Shown here one piece after another: positions 45,160 to 54,140 of a DNA stretch of 64,000 bases. The notes beneath the pieces were generated by a model that worked only from the letters and a program-made list of their open reading frames with translations, had not been told where the DNA came from and did not search any database. The DNA is taken from the NCBI GenBank assembly GCA_965261925.1, contig OZ253486.1, positions 3,410,001 to 3,474,000 of the forward strand, in the 5' to 3' direction. Positions within the stretch are counted from its first letter, which is position 1; each line of letters starts with the position of its first letter. The translations under genes and the position numbers were made by a program. The DNA comes from Bin87 sp965261925. Lineage in GTDB: Bacteria; Chloroflexota; Dehalococcoidia; Lucifugimonadales; UBA3495.

Positions 45160-45500
45160 CTTCCCGTGGCAATGACCAGTTTGTCATCGGGCAGGAGGAG
45201 TCCTCCGGACCCGTAGGCCATTTTGCCTTTGAGGTCGATGCCGATGGCGCGTACGCTGGCGTGCAGGGTCACCCCGTTCTCGGCGTATCACTCTAGCGGA
45301 TTGATGAAGATGTTGTCCGCGTCGTGGGAACCCGAAAACACATCGGAGAGCAGGATCCGGTTGTAGTTGCCGCAGGATTCCTCCCCGATGATGGTGATGT
45401 CGAATATGTCCTGGCCGCCCAGACCCACCACTTCCTCCACGAATCGGGCGCCGGCCATGCCGTTGACGATCACCACCAGTTGCTGCTTTTTGACGTGTTC
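45160..45500 (-). pseudogene. N-terminal remnant of a NirB-type nitrite reductase flavoprotein
   Basis: The frame encodes an FAD-binding start (LVVIVNGMAGARFVEEVVGL), then ITIIGEESCGNYNRILLSDV, SGSHDADNIFINPLE, a TGA (45290-45288) in place of the expected Trp codon, and YAENGVTLHASVRAIGIDLK, ending with DDKLVIATGS at the IS630. The order fits the N-terminus of NAD(P)H-nitrite reductase large subunits and related FAD proteins. It belongs with the nitrate-reductase remnant upstream. Confidence 0.7.
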
Positions 45501-45507
45501 ATGACGA

Positions 45508-46512
45508 TCACCGCTCCGTTGTTGTGCTGGAGTTCCCGCCGGTTGGTTTCTCGGCGGCGTCCGCCGCCACCAGACTCTCGTTGCGCACCGCGCAGACCTT
45601 GAACTCCGGCATTCGGCTGGTTGGGTCCAGCGCCGGGTTGGTCAGCCGCTTGGCCGCCCGTCGGCCTCCCCAATGCAAGGGGACGAATACGGTGTCCTCC
45701 CGTATCCCGCGCGACACCTTGAGGCGGAAGTCGGCGTACCCCTCCGAGTGGTCAGGCGCACGGCCGCCCCGTCCAACAAGCTCCACTGTCAGGCAGTGGC
45801 GGGATGTACCTCCACTACGGGCGCCGGGCTGATTTCCGTCAGCTCGGAGATGCGCCGCGTCTGGGTGCCGGACTGATACTGGGGAAGGTTCCGTACCGTG
45901 GTGAGGTACTGGGGGTATTCGCCGGCCGGCGATTCCGCGGGTTCCTGGTGGCGCACGGCAAACATCCGCGCCCTGCCGCTGGCCGTGGGGAAACCGTCGA
46001 TAAACAGACATGGCGTGCCCGGGGGGTCCGCCTCCGGGCAAGGCCAGAACACGCCATCGGATGCCGGCCCAATCGGCGGGGCCCCCGGCCGACGCGCCTC
46101 AGCTCCTGAAACCCTGCTCGACGTTCCGGTACTCAAAATGGGCGCCTTGGCCCAGCCGTCTGGCCAGTTCGCAGATGACGGCGACATCGTCAATCACGCC
46201 GGCCGGAGGCTCGCACGCTTTGCGCCGGCGAATGCCCCGCCCCTCCAGGTTGGTCATGGTGCCCTCCTCTTCTGCCCATTGAGCAGACGGCAGCACCACG
46301 TCGGCGAGAGCCGTGGCCTCCGACAGGAAGAAATCCGACACCATCAGGAAATCCAGAGAGCGCAGCCTTTCAACCACGTTGTTGAGATGCGGCGCAGACA
46401 CCGCCACGTTCGATCCCATCACCAGGAGCGCCCGCGCGCCGTCTTCCTGACCACGAATGTTGCTCGAATAACCGGCGATGCCACGGTTTGCACGCTGGAA
46501 GAACCCCAGACA
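45508..46512 (-). pseudogene. Remnant of an assimilatory nitrate reductase (NasA/NarB-type molybdoenzyme)
   Basis: Frames on the minus strand give, in order, GIAGYSSNIRGQEDGARALL, VMGSNVAVSAPHLNNVVERL, DFFLSEATALADVVLPSAQW, AEEEGTMTNLEGRGIRRRKA, then (other frame) CLFIDGFPTASGRARMF and (third frame) DFRLKVSRGIREDTVFVPLH. These are the late molybdopterin-binding parts of bacterial assimilatory nitrate reductases. At least two frameshifts and the missing N-terminal half (Fe-S and first molybdopterin domain) mark it as dead. The interval 46513-46714 has no gene. Confidence 0.75.
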
Positions 46513-46714
46513 CTTTTGGCGTGTCCTGCGTTGTTTGGGAGAATGCGATTGCGGTGGCTCACTGGTGCAAGCTGCGTGAAGTGAAAAGCGTTTGACACGA
46601 GAGCAACGTTGACACTAGAGTTGAACGTTGGCTGAAGTTCCGCTCGCGCCTGCTGCGGCCATCAGAGCGACCATTGAGTCGCGAGATCATCGAATTAAAC
46701 GAGGAAGCTTATTC

Positions 46715-47836
46715 ATGGCATTGCAGTTTGGGGTATTCGACCACATCGAGCCTATTCCCGGCGTACCGCTGGACCAAATTTATCGGGAACGGCTGGACCA
46801 GATAGAGCGGTTGGAATCCGCCGGGTTCTACTCCTACCATCTTGCGGAGCACCACACGCCGGCGGTCCACAGTCTGGCGCCGTCGCAGAACGTGTTCCTG
46901 GCGGCCGCGGCCGAGCGGACACAGACCATGCGGTTGGGACCATGCGTCTACGTGCTGCCGCTGCACCACCCGGTCCGCCTGATCGAAGAAATCTGCATGC
47001 TGGACAACCTCAGCGGCGGGAGGATGGACATCGGGGTGGGGCGTGGCGGGATCATCGAAGCCTACTTCTGGGGGCAGGACTCCGACGTGGAGGTGAACCA
47101 TGCCCGGTACCTTGAGACGCTGGCGGTGGTCAGGGAAGGACTGGGCAGCGAATCGCTGACCTACCGGGGCGAGTTCTATAATTTCGACGACCTGCCGATG
47201 CGCCTGCGGCCCAAGCAGGACCCCCACCCGCCCCTGTGGTACATGAGGAATGTGGAGACCGCAGCCGTCAACGGGATGCACACCATCATTGTCGGGAACC
47301 TGGACTCCTTTCAGTCGAACGTGGATCGCTACCGCGAGCTTTGGGATGAGCACCAGGGGCCGGGCGCGCTGAACGCTCAGGGTGAGGCGCCCAAGATTGG
47401 GTTGGTCAACCATCTGTTCGTCGCCGAGACCGACGCGGAAGCCGCAACCATAGCCCAACCGGCGTGGGACCAGTACAAGTGGAACCTGGGCACGCCGCGC
47501 CGACTGGAAGTGGAGAGGCGGGGATTGACCCAGTTCTCCGGCGGGAACGCCAATGCCAGGCCGTCCAACCTGCCGGACCGGGAGGCCCAGGCCAGCAGTG
47601 CCGCGGCGGCGCGCAGGACCGGTTCCGCGGCGCTTGAGGAGCATGCTGCGCCGGGAGGAGGCGGGTTCAATGTTGTCGCCGGCTCACCGGATTCCATACG
47701 GGACTACATGGACGAATATCTCGAGACCGGCGCAAACTACTTCGTAGCCGCCTTTCAGTGGGGCCACCTGTCCCATGAGGAGACCATGCGGTCGGTGGAG
47801 TTGTTCGTGTCGGAAGTTATGCCCCACTATGCCTGA
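46715..47836 (+). CDS. LLM-class flavin-dependent oxidoreductase
   Basis: The 373-residue protein is luciferase-like: MALQFGVFDHIEPIPGVPLD, RLESAGFYSYHLAEHHTPAV, RLGPCVYVLPLHHPVRLIEE, LSGGRMDIGVGRGGIIEAYF and a C-terminal FVAAFQWGHLSHEETMRSVE. The HLAEHH motif is typical of alkanal-monooxygenase-type members. A low-complexity insertion (about residues 285-320, QASSAAAARRTGSAALEEHA) is unusual. GAGGAAG lies before ATG 46715. It needs reduced FMN. The substrate is unknown. Convergent with the interrupted LLM gene. Confidence 0.9.
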   Translation: MALQFGVFDHIEPIPGVPLDQIYRERLDQIERLESAGFYSYHLAEHHTPAVHSLAPSQNVFLAAAAERTQTMRLGPCVYVLPLHHPVRLIEEICMLDNLSGGRMDIGVGRGGIIEAYFWGQDSDVEVNHARYLETLAVVREGLGSESLTYRGEFYNFDDLPMRLRPKQDPHPPLWYMRNVETAAVNGMHTIIVGNLDSFQSNVDRYRELWDEHQGPGALNAQGEAPKIGLVNHLFVAETDAEAATIAQPAWDQYKWNLGTPRRLEVERRGLTQFSGGNANARPSNLPDREAQASSAAAARRTGSAALEEHAAPGGGGFNVVAGSPDSIRDYMDEYLETGANYFVAAFQWGHLSHEETMRSVELFVSEVMPHYA

Positions 47837-47929
47837 GGAATCCGAGGAGCAATTCCGCAGCTAAGCGAGTTTTTGGAAGCCGGGCAGCGGTGACCGAAGA
47901 AAACGCGCCGGCGCGACAACTGCTCTCCG

Positions 47930-48131
47930 TTATTGCAGGTGCGGCAGCAGTTCTTCCGAAATCAGCTGTAGGTAGTCCAACCTGGCGGGAAATTCCCGGG
48001 GCAAATTCAGGCTGGCCAGGCCGATGTAGTCCAATCCGTCCTCTTCCCGGCAACGGTTGATGATCTCGGCGCAGTCCTGCGGGCTGCCGGCCACCGCCCA
48101 GTCCGGCAACTCCCGCTGCCCTCCGAGTCCC
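47930..48131 (-). pseudogene. 3' part of an LLM oxidoreductase split by IS21
   Basis: The frame (GLGGQRELPDWAVAGSPQDC, AEIINRCREEDGLDYIGLAS, LNLPREFPARLDYLQLISEE, LLPHLQ) ends at TAA 47932-47930. It joins the 5' part at 50529-51333 exactly when the IS21 and one GTCCC repeat are removed. Together they form one LLM gene. Confidence 0.9.
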
Positions 48132-48166
48132 TGTCCCGCGTCAACTAGAAATGCCGGTTACGTCGA

Positions 48167-48943
48167 TTAGTTTTGCCGGTTCACCTCCTCTGGCTGGCGG
48201 CGTTGCTGGGCCGCGCCGGTGCGGTAGCTGGGGACGTCAAACTCTAGGATGACGGAGTGATGCACCACCCGGTCGATGGCGGCCGCGGTGGCCATGGGGT
48301 TGGCGAAGATGCGCTCCCACTCCGAGAAGACCAGGTTGGACGTGATGCCCAGCGACCTCCGCTCGTAGCGTTCGGCGATGAGGGTGAAGAGGACCTCGGA
48401 CTCCTCGGCCCCCTGGGGCAGGTAGCCCAGATCGTCGAGGAGCAGGAAGTCGAAGTTGTCCAGCTTGCGCAGCTGCCGGGGCAGGGCAAGGTCGCGCTTT
48501 GCGGCGAGCAGTTCCTGCACCAGACGATAGGCTGGGGCGAAGAGGACCGAGTGGCCGGCTTCCACTAGGCGGTGGCCCAAGGCACACAGGGCGTGGGTCT
48601 TGCCGGTGCCGGGCAATCCGAAGGCCAGCACGTTGACGCCGCTATCTACGAAACTGCCCTGGGCCAGTTGGTCCATCTGCTGCCTGAGTGCCAAGGGCAT
48701 CCGGTCGTGCTCGAAGGTCTCCCAGGTCTTGCCCGAGGGCAGCCTGGATATCTTGCGCAGCCGGTCGATGCGACGCTGACGGCGATCCTCGGCTTCCTGC
48801 TCCAGCACCTCAAGGAAGGTGGGCAGGGCGTCGCCGTGGCCGGCGGCGGTGAAACGCGGCGTGGTTTCCGCCCCCACCGTGGGCAGCTTGAATTGGTGGC
48901 ACAGATCGCTGATGCGTTCCTGCATGATGCTGGTGTCCGTCAT
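48167..48943 (-). CDS. istB: IS21 helper ATPase IstB (copy 2)
   Basis: The 258-residue AAA+ ATPase has GLPGTGKTH (Walker A), FLLLDDLGYLP (Walker B) and RYERRSLGITSNLVFSEW, nearly the same as copy 1, with differences in the N-terminal 70 residues (DTSIMQERISDLCHQFKLPT, VGAETTPRFTAAGHG). ATG 48943 overlaps the istA stop. Confidence 0.92.
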   Translation of the reverse strand: MTDTSIMQERISDLCHQFKLPTVGAETTPRFTAAGHGDALPTFLEVLEQEAEDRRQRRIDRLRKISRLPSGKTWETFEHDRMPLALRQQMDQLAQGSFVDSGVNVLAFGLPGTGKTHALCALGHRLVEAGHSVLFAPAYRLVQELLAAKRDLALPRQLRKLDNFDFLLLDDLGYLPQGAEESEVLFTLIAERYERRSLGITSNLVFSEWERIFANPMATAAAIDRVVHHSVILEFDVPSYRTGAAQQRRQPEEVNRQN

Positions 48944-50442
48944 CCGCACACCTCCACCGTGGCCAGGCTGACCGTGAGCAAGCGGTCGTAGACTTTCAGG
49001 TCCGGCTTCCCGGACAGGGTCAGCAGCGGAGCTTCCGGCGCCCTGGGCTCGGCCAACTCCTTCACCGCAGCGTAGTCGAAGGTCTCCCCCGTTTCCAAAA
49101 GCAGGTCCAGCGCGCTGTCCACCGTGGCTTCCATCGTGGTCGCCGCCAGGTGCAGGATGCGCGCGTACTCCACGTCGGCTCGTTCCCCACGCCATTTCCT
49201 GAGCCCGTCGTAGGCGAGGCGGAAGTGCATGGTGGGAAACAGCTGCTCCCGGAAGCGGTAGCGAGCGAAGGCCCCTGGCTTGCGCACCAGCGACCCGATG
49301 ACATGGCGGTAATTGACGTTGGCTTCCCCCTCACCGTGCACCCGCGCCATGCGTTCCACCAGACTGCCCTTGTAGTACACTTCCACCCAGTCGGCGTACA
49401 GCCGGATCCGCACCTCCTTCCCGATGAGACGGGAGGGCACGGAGTAGGTCCGACCGGCTGCCTTGACGGTGCTCCACTTACGGACCTTGGCCTGGTAGTT
49501 GACGTATTCCGGCATGGGAGCTGAGGGTAGGGGTCCCAGCGAAGGCATTTCCTGCTCCAGCTTCCCTTGTACCAGGCGATTGCGCCTGGCGACCATCTGC
49601 CGGATGAAGTCGGCGTAGTGGTCGACGGTGTCGAAGTCGCGGCTGCCTCTGAGCATCAGGGCTTGGTCGATGGCGTCCTTGAGCCGGTAGTGAGCCTGCT
49701 CGGCGACGCCATTTTCATGGCTCTGGCCGCGATTGATGCGGGTGGACTGGAGACCGTAGTGGTCCAGCAGGGCGGCGTAATTGTCGTTAAGCGCCCGCCC
49801 CCGGCTGCGTTTCACCTCGTGGGTGGCGGCAGAGGTATTGTCGCTGCGCACCACCTCAGGCACGCCGCCCAGGGTCCAGAGGGCAGATTGCAGACCCTTT
49901 TGCAACGCCAGGAAGGTCTCGCCGGCGGCGAGCTCCGCGTAGCGCCACCCCGAGTGGCTGAGGATCAGCTGGAACAGCTGGTGGCGGTAGGGCTGACCGG
50001 CGATAGTCACTTTCAGGGAACTGCCGTGGGTGAAGTCGAACTGGGCTTCCCGGCCGGGTGGATGCTCCTGGGGGAAGTACACCTCCTGATCCGGACCGTT
50101 TAGCGCCCGCCAATCCTGTAATCGTCGTTGCAGTGTGCGCAGCTGGGAAGCGCTGAACCGGCCGGGATGCTGCTCCTCCAACCACTCGATAATTGTCGTT
50201 GCCTTCAGCTTGCCCGCCGCTTCTCCTTGTAGCAGGGGCTCGATCTCTTCCTCCCACACCCCGTCGAAGGGATCGGGCCGGGTGCGCCACTGGCGCTCTT
50301 GCCTGGTTTCCGACGGCAACGGGCCGCTTTGCCATTTCCGTGCCGAGCGCACGCTCATTCCAGCCTTGGCCGCTGCTGTCTCCTGAGTCTTTCCTTCCAT
50401 AAGTTTCCGCCTCAATAGTGCGACTTGTCGGTCTGTGATCAA
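48940..50442 (-). CDS. istA: IS21 transposase IstA (copy 2)
   Basis: The 500-residue product has the same domain order as copy 1: HTH (KTQETAAAKAGMSVRSARKW), DDE core with AQFDFTH, VRSDNTSAA and NGVAEQAHYRLKDA, and the C-terminal beta domain. The frame is intact. Confidence 0.92.
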   Translation of the reverse strand: MITDRQVALLRRKLMEGKTQETAAAKAGMSVRSARKWQSGPLPSETRQERQWRTRPDPFDGVWEEEIEPLLQGEAAGKLKATTIIEWLEEQHPGRFSASQLRTLQRRLQDWRALNGPDQEVYFPQEHPPGREAQFDFTHGSSLKVTIAGQPYRHQLFQLILSHSGWRYAELAAGETFLALQKGLQSALWTLGGVPEVVRSDNTSAATHEVKRSRGRALNDNYAALLDHYGLQSTRINRGQSHENGVAEQAHYRLKDAIDQALMLRGSRDFDTVDHYADFIRQMVARRNRLVQGKLEQEMPSLGPLPSAPMPEYVNYQAKVRKWSTVKAAGRTYSVPSRLIGKEVRIRLYADWVEVYYKGSLVERMARVHGEGEANVNYRHVIGSLVRKPGAFARYRFREQLFPTMHFRLAYDGLRKWRGERADVEYARILHLAATTMEATVDSALDLLLETGETFDYAAVKELAEPRAPEAPLLTLSGKPDLKVYDRLLTVSLATVEVCG

Positions 50443-50528
50443 TCCGGTACCTCCGTACCGGATGATTTACCTCATCTCGACCGGCAAAAGTAGTCGTCGC
50501 GACCGGCAGGACTTATTGTCGTTCATCA

Positions 50529-51333
50529 GTCCCAGATCCACCGTGGTATTTTCCTGCATGTTGAAGGAGCCATACATGCCGGCTTTCTTGGCGGCCATCT
50601 CCCGGGCTTCCGTGATGGCCGTTTCGCGGTCCCTGGCGATGGCGATGGAGCGGTGGGCGCCGATACGCCCGGCTGGGTCTTTGCCCAGCTCTTCCAGCGC
50701 CCCTTTGTACTGGCGGGTCAGGACGCTAATGTCCTTCCATCCCGGCTGCGGTCCCAGGATAACCCGGTCGCCGAGGGCCGCGGCACGGCGCACCGCTCCC
50801 CGGCTCTGCGCCGCAATCCAGATCGGAGGATGCGGCTCCTGCGCCGGGGCCAAGGACAGCCTGGCGTCATGCACTTGCCAGTGCTTCCCATCGTAGTTGA
50901 CCTCCTCCCCGCTCCACAGCAGCTTCATCAACTCGATTGACTCCTCGAATCGGCTGACCCGGTCCCGGCGGTTGGTCCCGAACGCCGCAAGCTCCGCTAC
51001 CCGGTAACCCAAGCCTACTCCGAGAATAAAGCGCCCGTTGCTGATGTGGTCCAGCGTTACCGCCTGCTCGGCGATGTCCACCGGGTTGTGGTAGGGAAGC
51101 AGCAGAATACCGGTCAGAAGCTTCAAGCCCTCGGCATCGGGAGCCAACCGCGCCAGCGTTTGCATCGGCTGCATCCAGACGGTGGGATGCGATATGTAGT
51201 GCTGGGGCATGTAGATGACCGAAAACCCCAGCGATTTGGCGCGGCGGCATACCTCGGCGGCTTCCTCCACCTGCTGGTGCATGGGCCGCTCGGCGTCGTC
51301 CATGTAATCGCGTATGTAGAGCCCTACTTCCAT
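50529..51333 (-). pseudogene. 5' part of an LLM oxidoreductase split by IS21
   Basis: ATG 51333 opens the frame for MEVGLYIRDYMDDAERPMHQ, AKSLGFSVIYMPQHYISHPT, LTGILLLPYHNPVDIAEQAV, ISNGRFILGVGLGYRVAELA and QEPHPPIWIAAQSRGA, ending at TTVDLGL where IS21 is inserted. It is the N-terminal three quarters of a luciferase-like flavoprotein. It lies 32 bases after the VOC gene stop at 51366 on the same strand, so the two formed an operon. Without the C-terminal helices the product should be non-functional. Confidence 0.9.
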
Positions 51334-51365
51334 GGTTCCTCAACTCAATCCATGCCGACGCGGCG

Positions 51366-51743
51366 CTAATCGGTGATGTACGTGTGGGTGATAACCTCCC
51401 AGACGTGGCCGTTTTCGCACTCGAAGTAGAACCCACGCCCCTGGTGCAGGTGGTTGATCTCCCCATCCGTCCGCGACCGTGGCCCGCTCCCGAAGACAAC
51501 CTTCTCGTCCTTGATCCGCTGCAGGATCGCGTCGAACTCCTCGTCAGATGCCAGGAAGGCGTAGTGATTGGAGCGCGGGTTGTCGGAGTCATCGAAGTCC
51601 AGCGTCAGTATGTCGTTGACCTTGACCGGCGCGAAGTGCCCCCAGGGCCCCTCGTACTTCAGCCCGAACATGCGGGCGATGAACTCCGCGGATTTCACCT
51701 TGTCGTGGGCGGGAACGATGGTGTGGTCTAGCTGCAAGGGCAT
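51366..51743 (-). CDS. VOC family protein (glyoxalase-like)
   Basis: The 125-residue protein has two VOC half-modules: LQLDHTIVPAHDKVKSAEFI with His7 as first metal ligand, NHYAFLASDEEFDAILQRIK with a second His, and GRGFYFECENGHVWEVITHT with a Glu/His end. Single-module-pair proteins like this usually dimerise. AAAGGAGG lies six bases before ATG 51743. It is followed by the LLM gene interrupted by IS21. The reaction is unknown. Confidence 0.85.
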   Translation of the reverse strand: MPLQLDHTIVPAHDKVKSAEFIARMFGLKYEGPWGHFAPVKVNDILTLDFDDSDNPRSNHYAFLASDEEFDAILQRIKDEKVVFGSGPRSRTDGEINHLHQGRGFYFECENGHVWEVITHTYITD

Positions 51744-51843
51744 GGTGGTCCTCCTTTGAGCGGACGGTGAGCCGGGCTTTCACCGCGAACGGGGTGCGGC
51801 CCGGTTCCAAGAAATGTGAAAATGGGCTACCCCCAAGGCGATT

Positions 51844-53832
51844 TCAGCACCTGTCTCCTTCACCCATCCAGTAATCGTATTTGCGGCCCGCCAGTTCCAC
51901 CACCTCGTCCACATCCTCTTGCAGCAGGTACCTTTCGGATACCAGGTCCATCGCGGCGTGGGTCACCTGTTCCAAGTAATCCTCACGGCCGGCGTAGCGT
52001 TCCTCGATTGACGCTCGCGGGTCACCGGCGGCCTCGCGCTCGGCTTCGGTAGCGGGCAGCGGGAGGGTCCAGCCGGCGAGGCCGCCAGTGATGCCGATGA
52101 AGAGGTGGGGGTTGCCGATGCTCTCGTCACGCAGGTTCCAGCCAGTGTAGGTGGCCACCGGGACGGCCAGATCCGGCAGGCGGATGCCGCCGCGCTCGTT
52201 GAAGGACTCGTCGAGGTCAGCCACCAGCGCGGGAAACTCTTCGCCCTCGTCAGCGGGCAAATTGACGGTGCGCCCCAGGTGCGCCTCGGGGCCGTAGTCC
52301 AGCCTGATCGCCCTGGTGGTCTGGGTTGGAACCCGAACGCCGGGCAGTTGGCCCAACCGTTCCAGCAGCGAATGGGACTCCACCGCCGTGCTGTCGTCCA
52401 GGCTGGGATGACGGCTGGCGGGGGGCTCTTCGCCCGACGTAACCCAGCGGTCCAGGTTGTCCAGCGCCGCCCGCAACAGGGGGGCGTAGTCCACGCTGTT
52501 GAAAGGAAGCTGTCCCTTGATCCCGTCATTCGTACGGATTTCCAGCGGGGGAAAGTCACCGGAACCGTGCTGGCAACCGGCGAAGTGGTAGCGGCGCACC
52601 GATGGCGACTCCGCCGCGTCGGTCAGGGTCTCCAGGTCGGTGTGGATCAGGGCGGCGTCGCCGCGCCAATACTCGGCGGAGGTGTTGGTGAACATGATCT
52701 TGGGCACCGTCCCCCGCCGCTCCAGGGCGTCCAGCAAGGAACCCTGGGCGCCGGTCACTGGGTCCGTCTGCGGAGTGTCGGTGAAAGGGAACATCTCCGG
52801 GATGATGTAGCAGACGTCCTTGGAGGGCTGTCCGAAGCGCAGGTTGAACTCGCCGCGCATCGCGCCCGCTACGTGCGGGACGATCCCGTCCAGGGCCGGC
52901 CGATCCGCTTCGTCCTCGTTGATGCCGACGTGGATGTACTGGCGGAGGAAGCGTCCGCTCTGGGAGCGGCCCATGGCGTAGGCGTGGTCGATAGCCCCGG
53001 CGCAGGGGTTTCCCGCCGCAGCCGGGGCGTGCTTCAGGAACGAGACCGCGTCCCGCATCGCGGCGAACCCAAGTCCCACGATCCGGCTCCCGGTCGTCGT
53101 GTAAACCAACTGGTAAATCTTGCCCGGTTCGAACCCAGACGGCATGTAGACGTGGTTGTGCTGCGGCTCCAGGTCCGCATCCTCGACCCGGACGAAGGAC
53201 CACTGGCTCCGGTCGACGGGGGTGGCGGGACTGTTGGGCAGGTCCCGCACCGTCAGGGCGGCCTCCGCCTCTTCGGGGTCGGCGGCGGGATTGGGCAGAT
53301 GCTGCCGGTCGGCCAGCAGGAAGACCTGCGTGGGTTCGTTGCACTGGAACTGGCACATGATCCTGCCGGTGAGAGGGCCCTGGGGTCCGATGGCTTCCGG
53401 CGCGTGCATTCCGATCAGCCCAGGAGTGGGCGGCACGTCCGCCTGCCAGCCACCCCAGACCACCGTGTATCCCCGGCGCATCAAGTAGCCGTTACCAGCC
53501 TCCAGGGGAGAGGTGGGGTCGGTCGCGGTGGCGACGCTGTTCAGGCTCAGGGCGGTCTTCCGGCCCCGGTTCACCACGTCGAACAGGATGCGGCGGTTGC
53601 CCCGGTCGGTGTTCACCGGCTGGAGCATGGCGAAGTCCGCCGAAAACTCCACCAGGCCGGCGGGATTGCGCGGCGCCAGGTCCAGATCGGTGATTGCCCG
53701 ATTCCGCTCGTGCAGCGGGTCCACCGCGTAGTGGGCTGTCCCCTCCAAAAGCTCATACGCTCCCGCGTCGCCGAACCGCTGGCCGGACGCGAAACTGGTG
53801 CGATTGGTGATTTCCAACTCTGTAATAGCCAA
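51844..53832 (-). CDS. Large alpha/beta-hydrolase domain protein
   Basis: The 662-residue protein fits the alpha/beta hydrolase domain family of about 600-700 residues found in Actinobacteria and environmental bacteria. Features are NRGRKTALSLN, GYTVVWGGWQAD, FAAMRDAVSFLKH, and the nucleophile region YAMGRSQSGRFLRQ (Ser290/Ser292), with YHFAGCQHGSGDFP containing a probable catalytic His. No signal peptide. TTG 53832 is chosen as start because GGAGG lies five bases before it. The substrate is unknown, perhaps an ester or lactone from the LLM reactions. Confidence 0.8.
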   Translation of the reverse strand: MAITELEITNRTSFASGQRFGDAGAYELLEGTAHYAVDPLHERNRAITDLDLAPRNPAGLVEFSADFAMLQPVNTDRGNRRILFDVVNRGRKTALSLNSVATATDPTSPLEAGNGYLMRRGYTVVWGGWQADVPPTPGLIGMHAPEAIGPQGPLTGRIMCQFQCNEPTQVFLLADRQHLPNPAADPEEAEAALTVRDLPNSPATPVDRSQWSFVRVEDADLEPQHNHVYMPSGFEPGKIYQLVYTTTGSRIVGLGFAAMRDAVSFLKHAPAAAGNPCAGAIDHAYAMGRSQSGRFLRQYIHVGINEDEADRPALDGIVPHVAGAMRGEFNLRFGQPSKDVCYIIPEMFPFTDTPQTDPVTGAQGSLLDALERRGTVPKIMFTNTSAEYWRGDAALIHTDLETLTDAAESPSVRRYHFAGCQHGSGDFPPLEIRTNDGIKGQLPFNSVDYAPLLRAALDNLDRWVTSGEEPPASRHPSLDDSTAVESHSLLERLGQLPGVRVPTQTTRAIRLDYGPEAHLGRTVNLPADEGEEFPALVADLDESFNERGGIRLPDLAVPVATYTGWNLRDESIGNPHLFIGITGGLAGWTLPLPATEAEREAAGDPRASIEERYAGREDYLEQVTHAAMDLVSERYLLQEDVDEVVELAGRKYDYWMGEGDRC

Positions 53833-54140
53833 GGCGCCTCCGGTCGGCCTGCCGCCGATGGTGAGTACGGGAAATTCCGTTCTTGGTTTTCGGTCCCTGG
53901 GGTGATATTAGCACTCGTGAGGGTATTGTGGCGGCGTCAATCGTGTGTGCCAGTTTGCAGGGTCATTCGATTGTTGTGGCAAGGATTGAAGCGACGCCGG
54001 AGCCCGGTGCAAAGCAAACGCTTTCGGCAAGAACCCGCACTATGGCAACGAGATTGCCACGCTTCACTCGCAACGACATTTGGGATAATCTAACGGCACT
54101 GGTCGGTTCGACCGCGAGATCGCATCGTGCAGGGCTGCTC
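53833..54140. other. Intergenic region with repeat arm
   Basis: It contains no gene. It holds one arm of the dispersed palindromic repeat (54049-54079) and, at 53957-53975, GGTCATTCGATT, also present before the 51-bp repeat block at 21499-21510. Confidence 0.5.
54049..54079. repeat. Solitary arm of dispersed palindromic repeat
   Basis: GAGATTGCCACGCTTCACTC followed by GCAACGACA is the right arm of the repeat seen complete at 24956-25048. The left arm is degenerate or absent. Confidence 0.6.

Larger units (their letters stand above)
48132..50528 (-). mobile_element. IS21-family element, copy 2, with exact GTCCC duplication
   Basis: It starts TGTCCCGCGTCAACTAG and ends (reverse complement) TGATGAACGACAATAAG, each followed by TGCCGG and TTTTGCCGG subterminal repeats. 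The 5-bp direct repeat GTCCC flanks it (48127-48131 and 50529-50533). It is about 90% similar by eye to copy 1 at the protein level and carries intact istA and istB. Because the host gene is otherwise undamaged, this insertion appears recent. Confidence 0.93.

Noticed and set aside
45288..45290. Possible recoding of TGA as Trp or selenocysteine in the NirB-like frame
   Set aside because: Many intact genes in the window end in TGA, no SECIS-like hairpin was noticed, and the locus is decayed by frameshifts anyway.
52105..54093. 662-codon plus-strand open frame antisense to the large hydrolase
   Set aside because: It has no family motifs; the minus strand encodes a clear alpha/beta hydrolase. 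Long antisense frames are common in GC-rich DNA.
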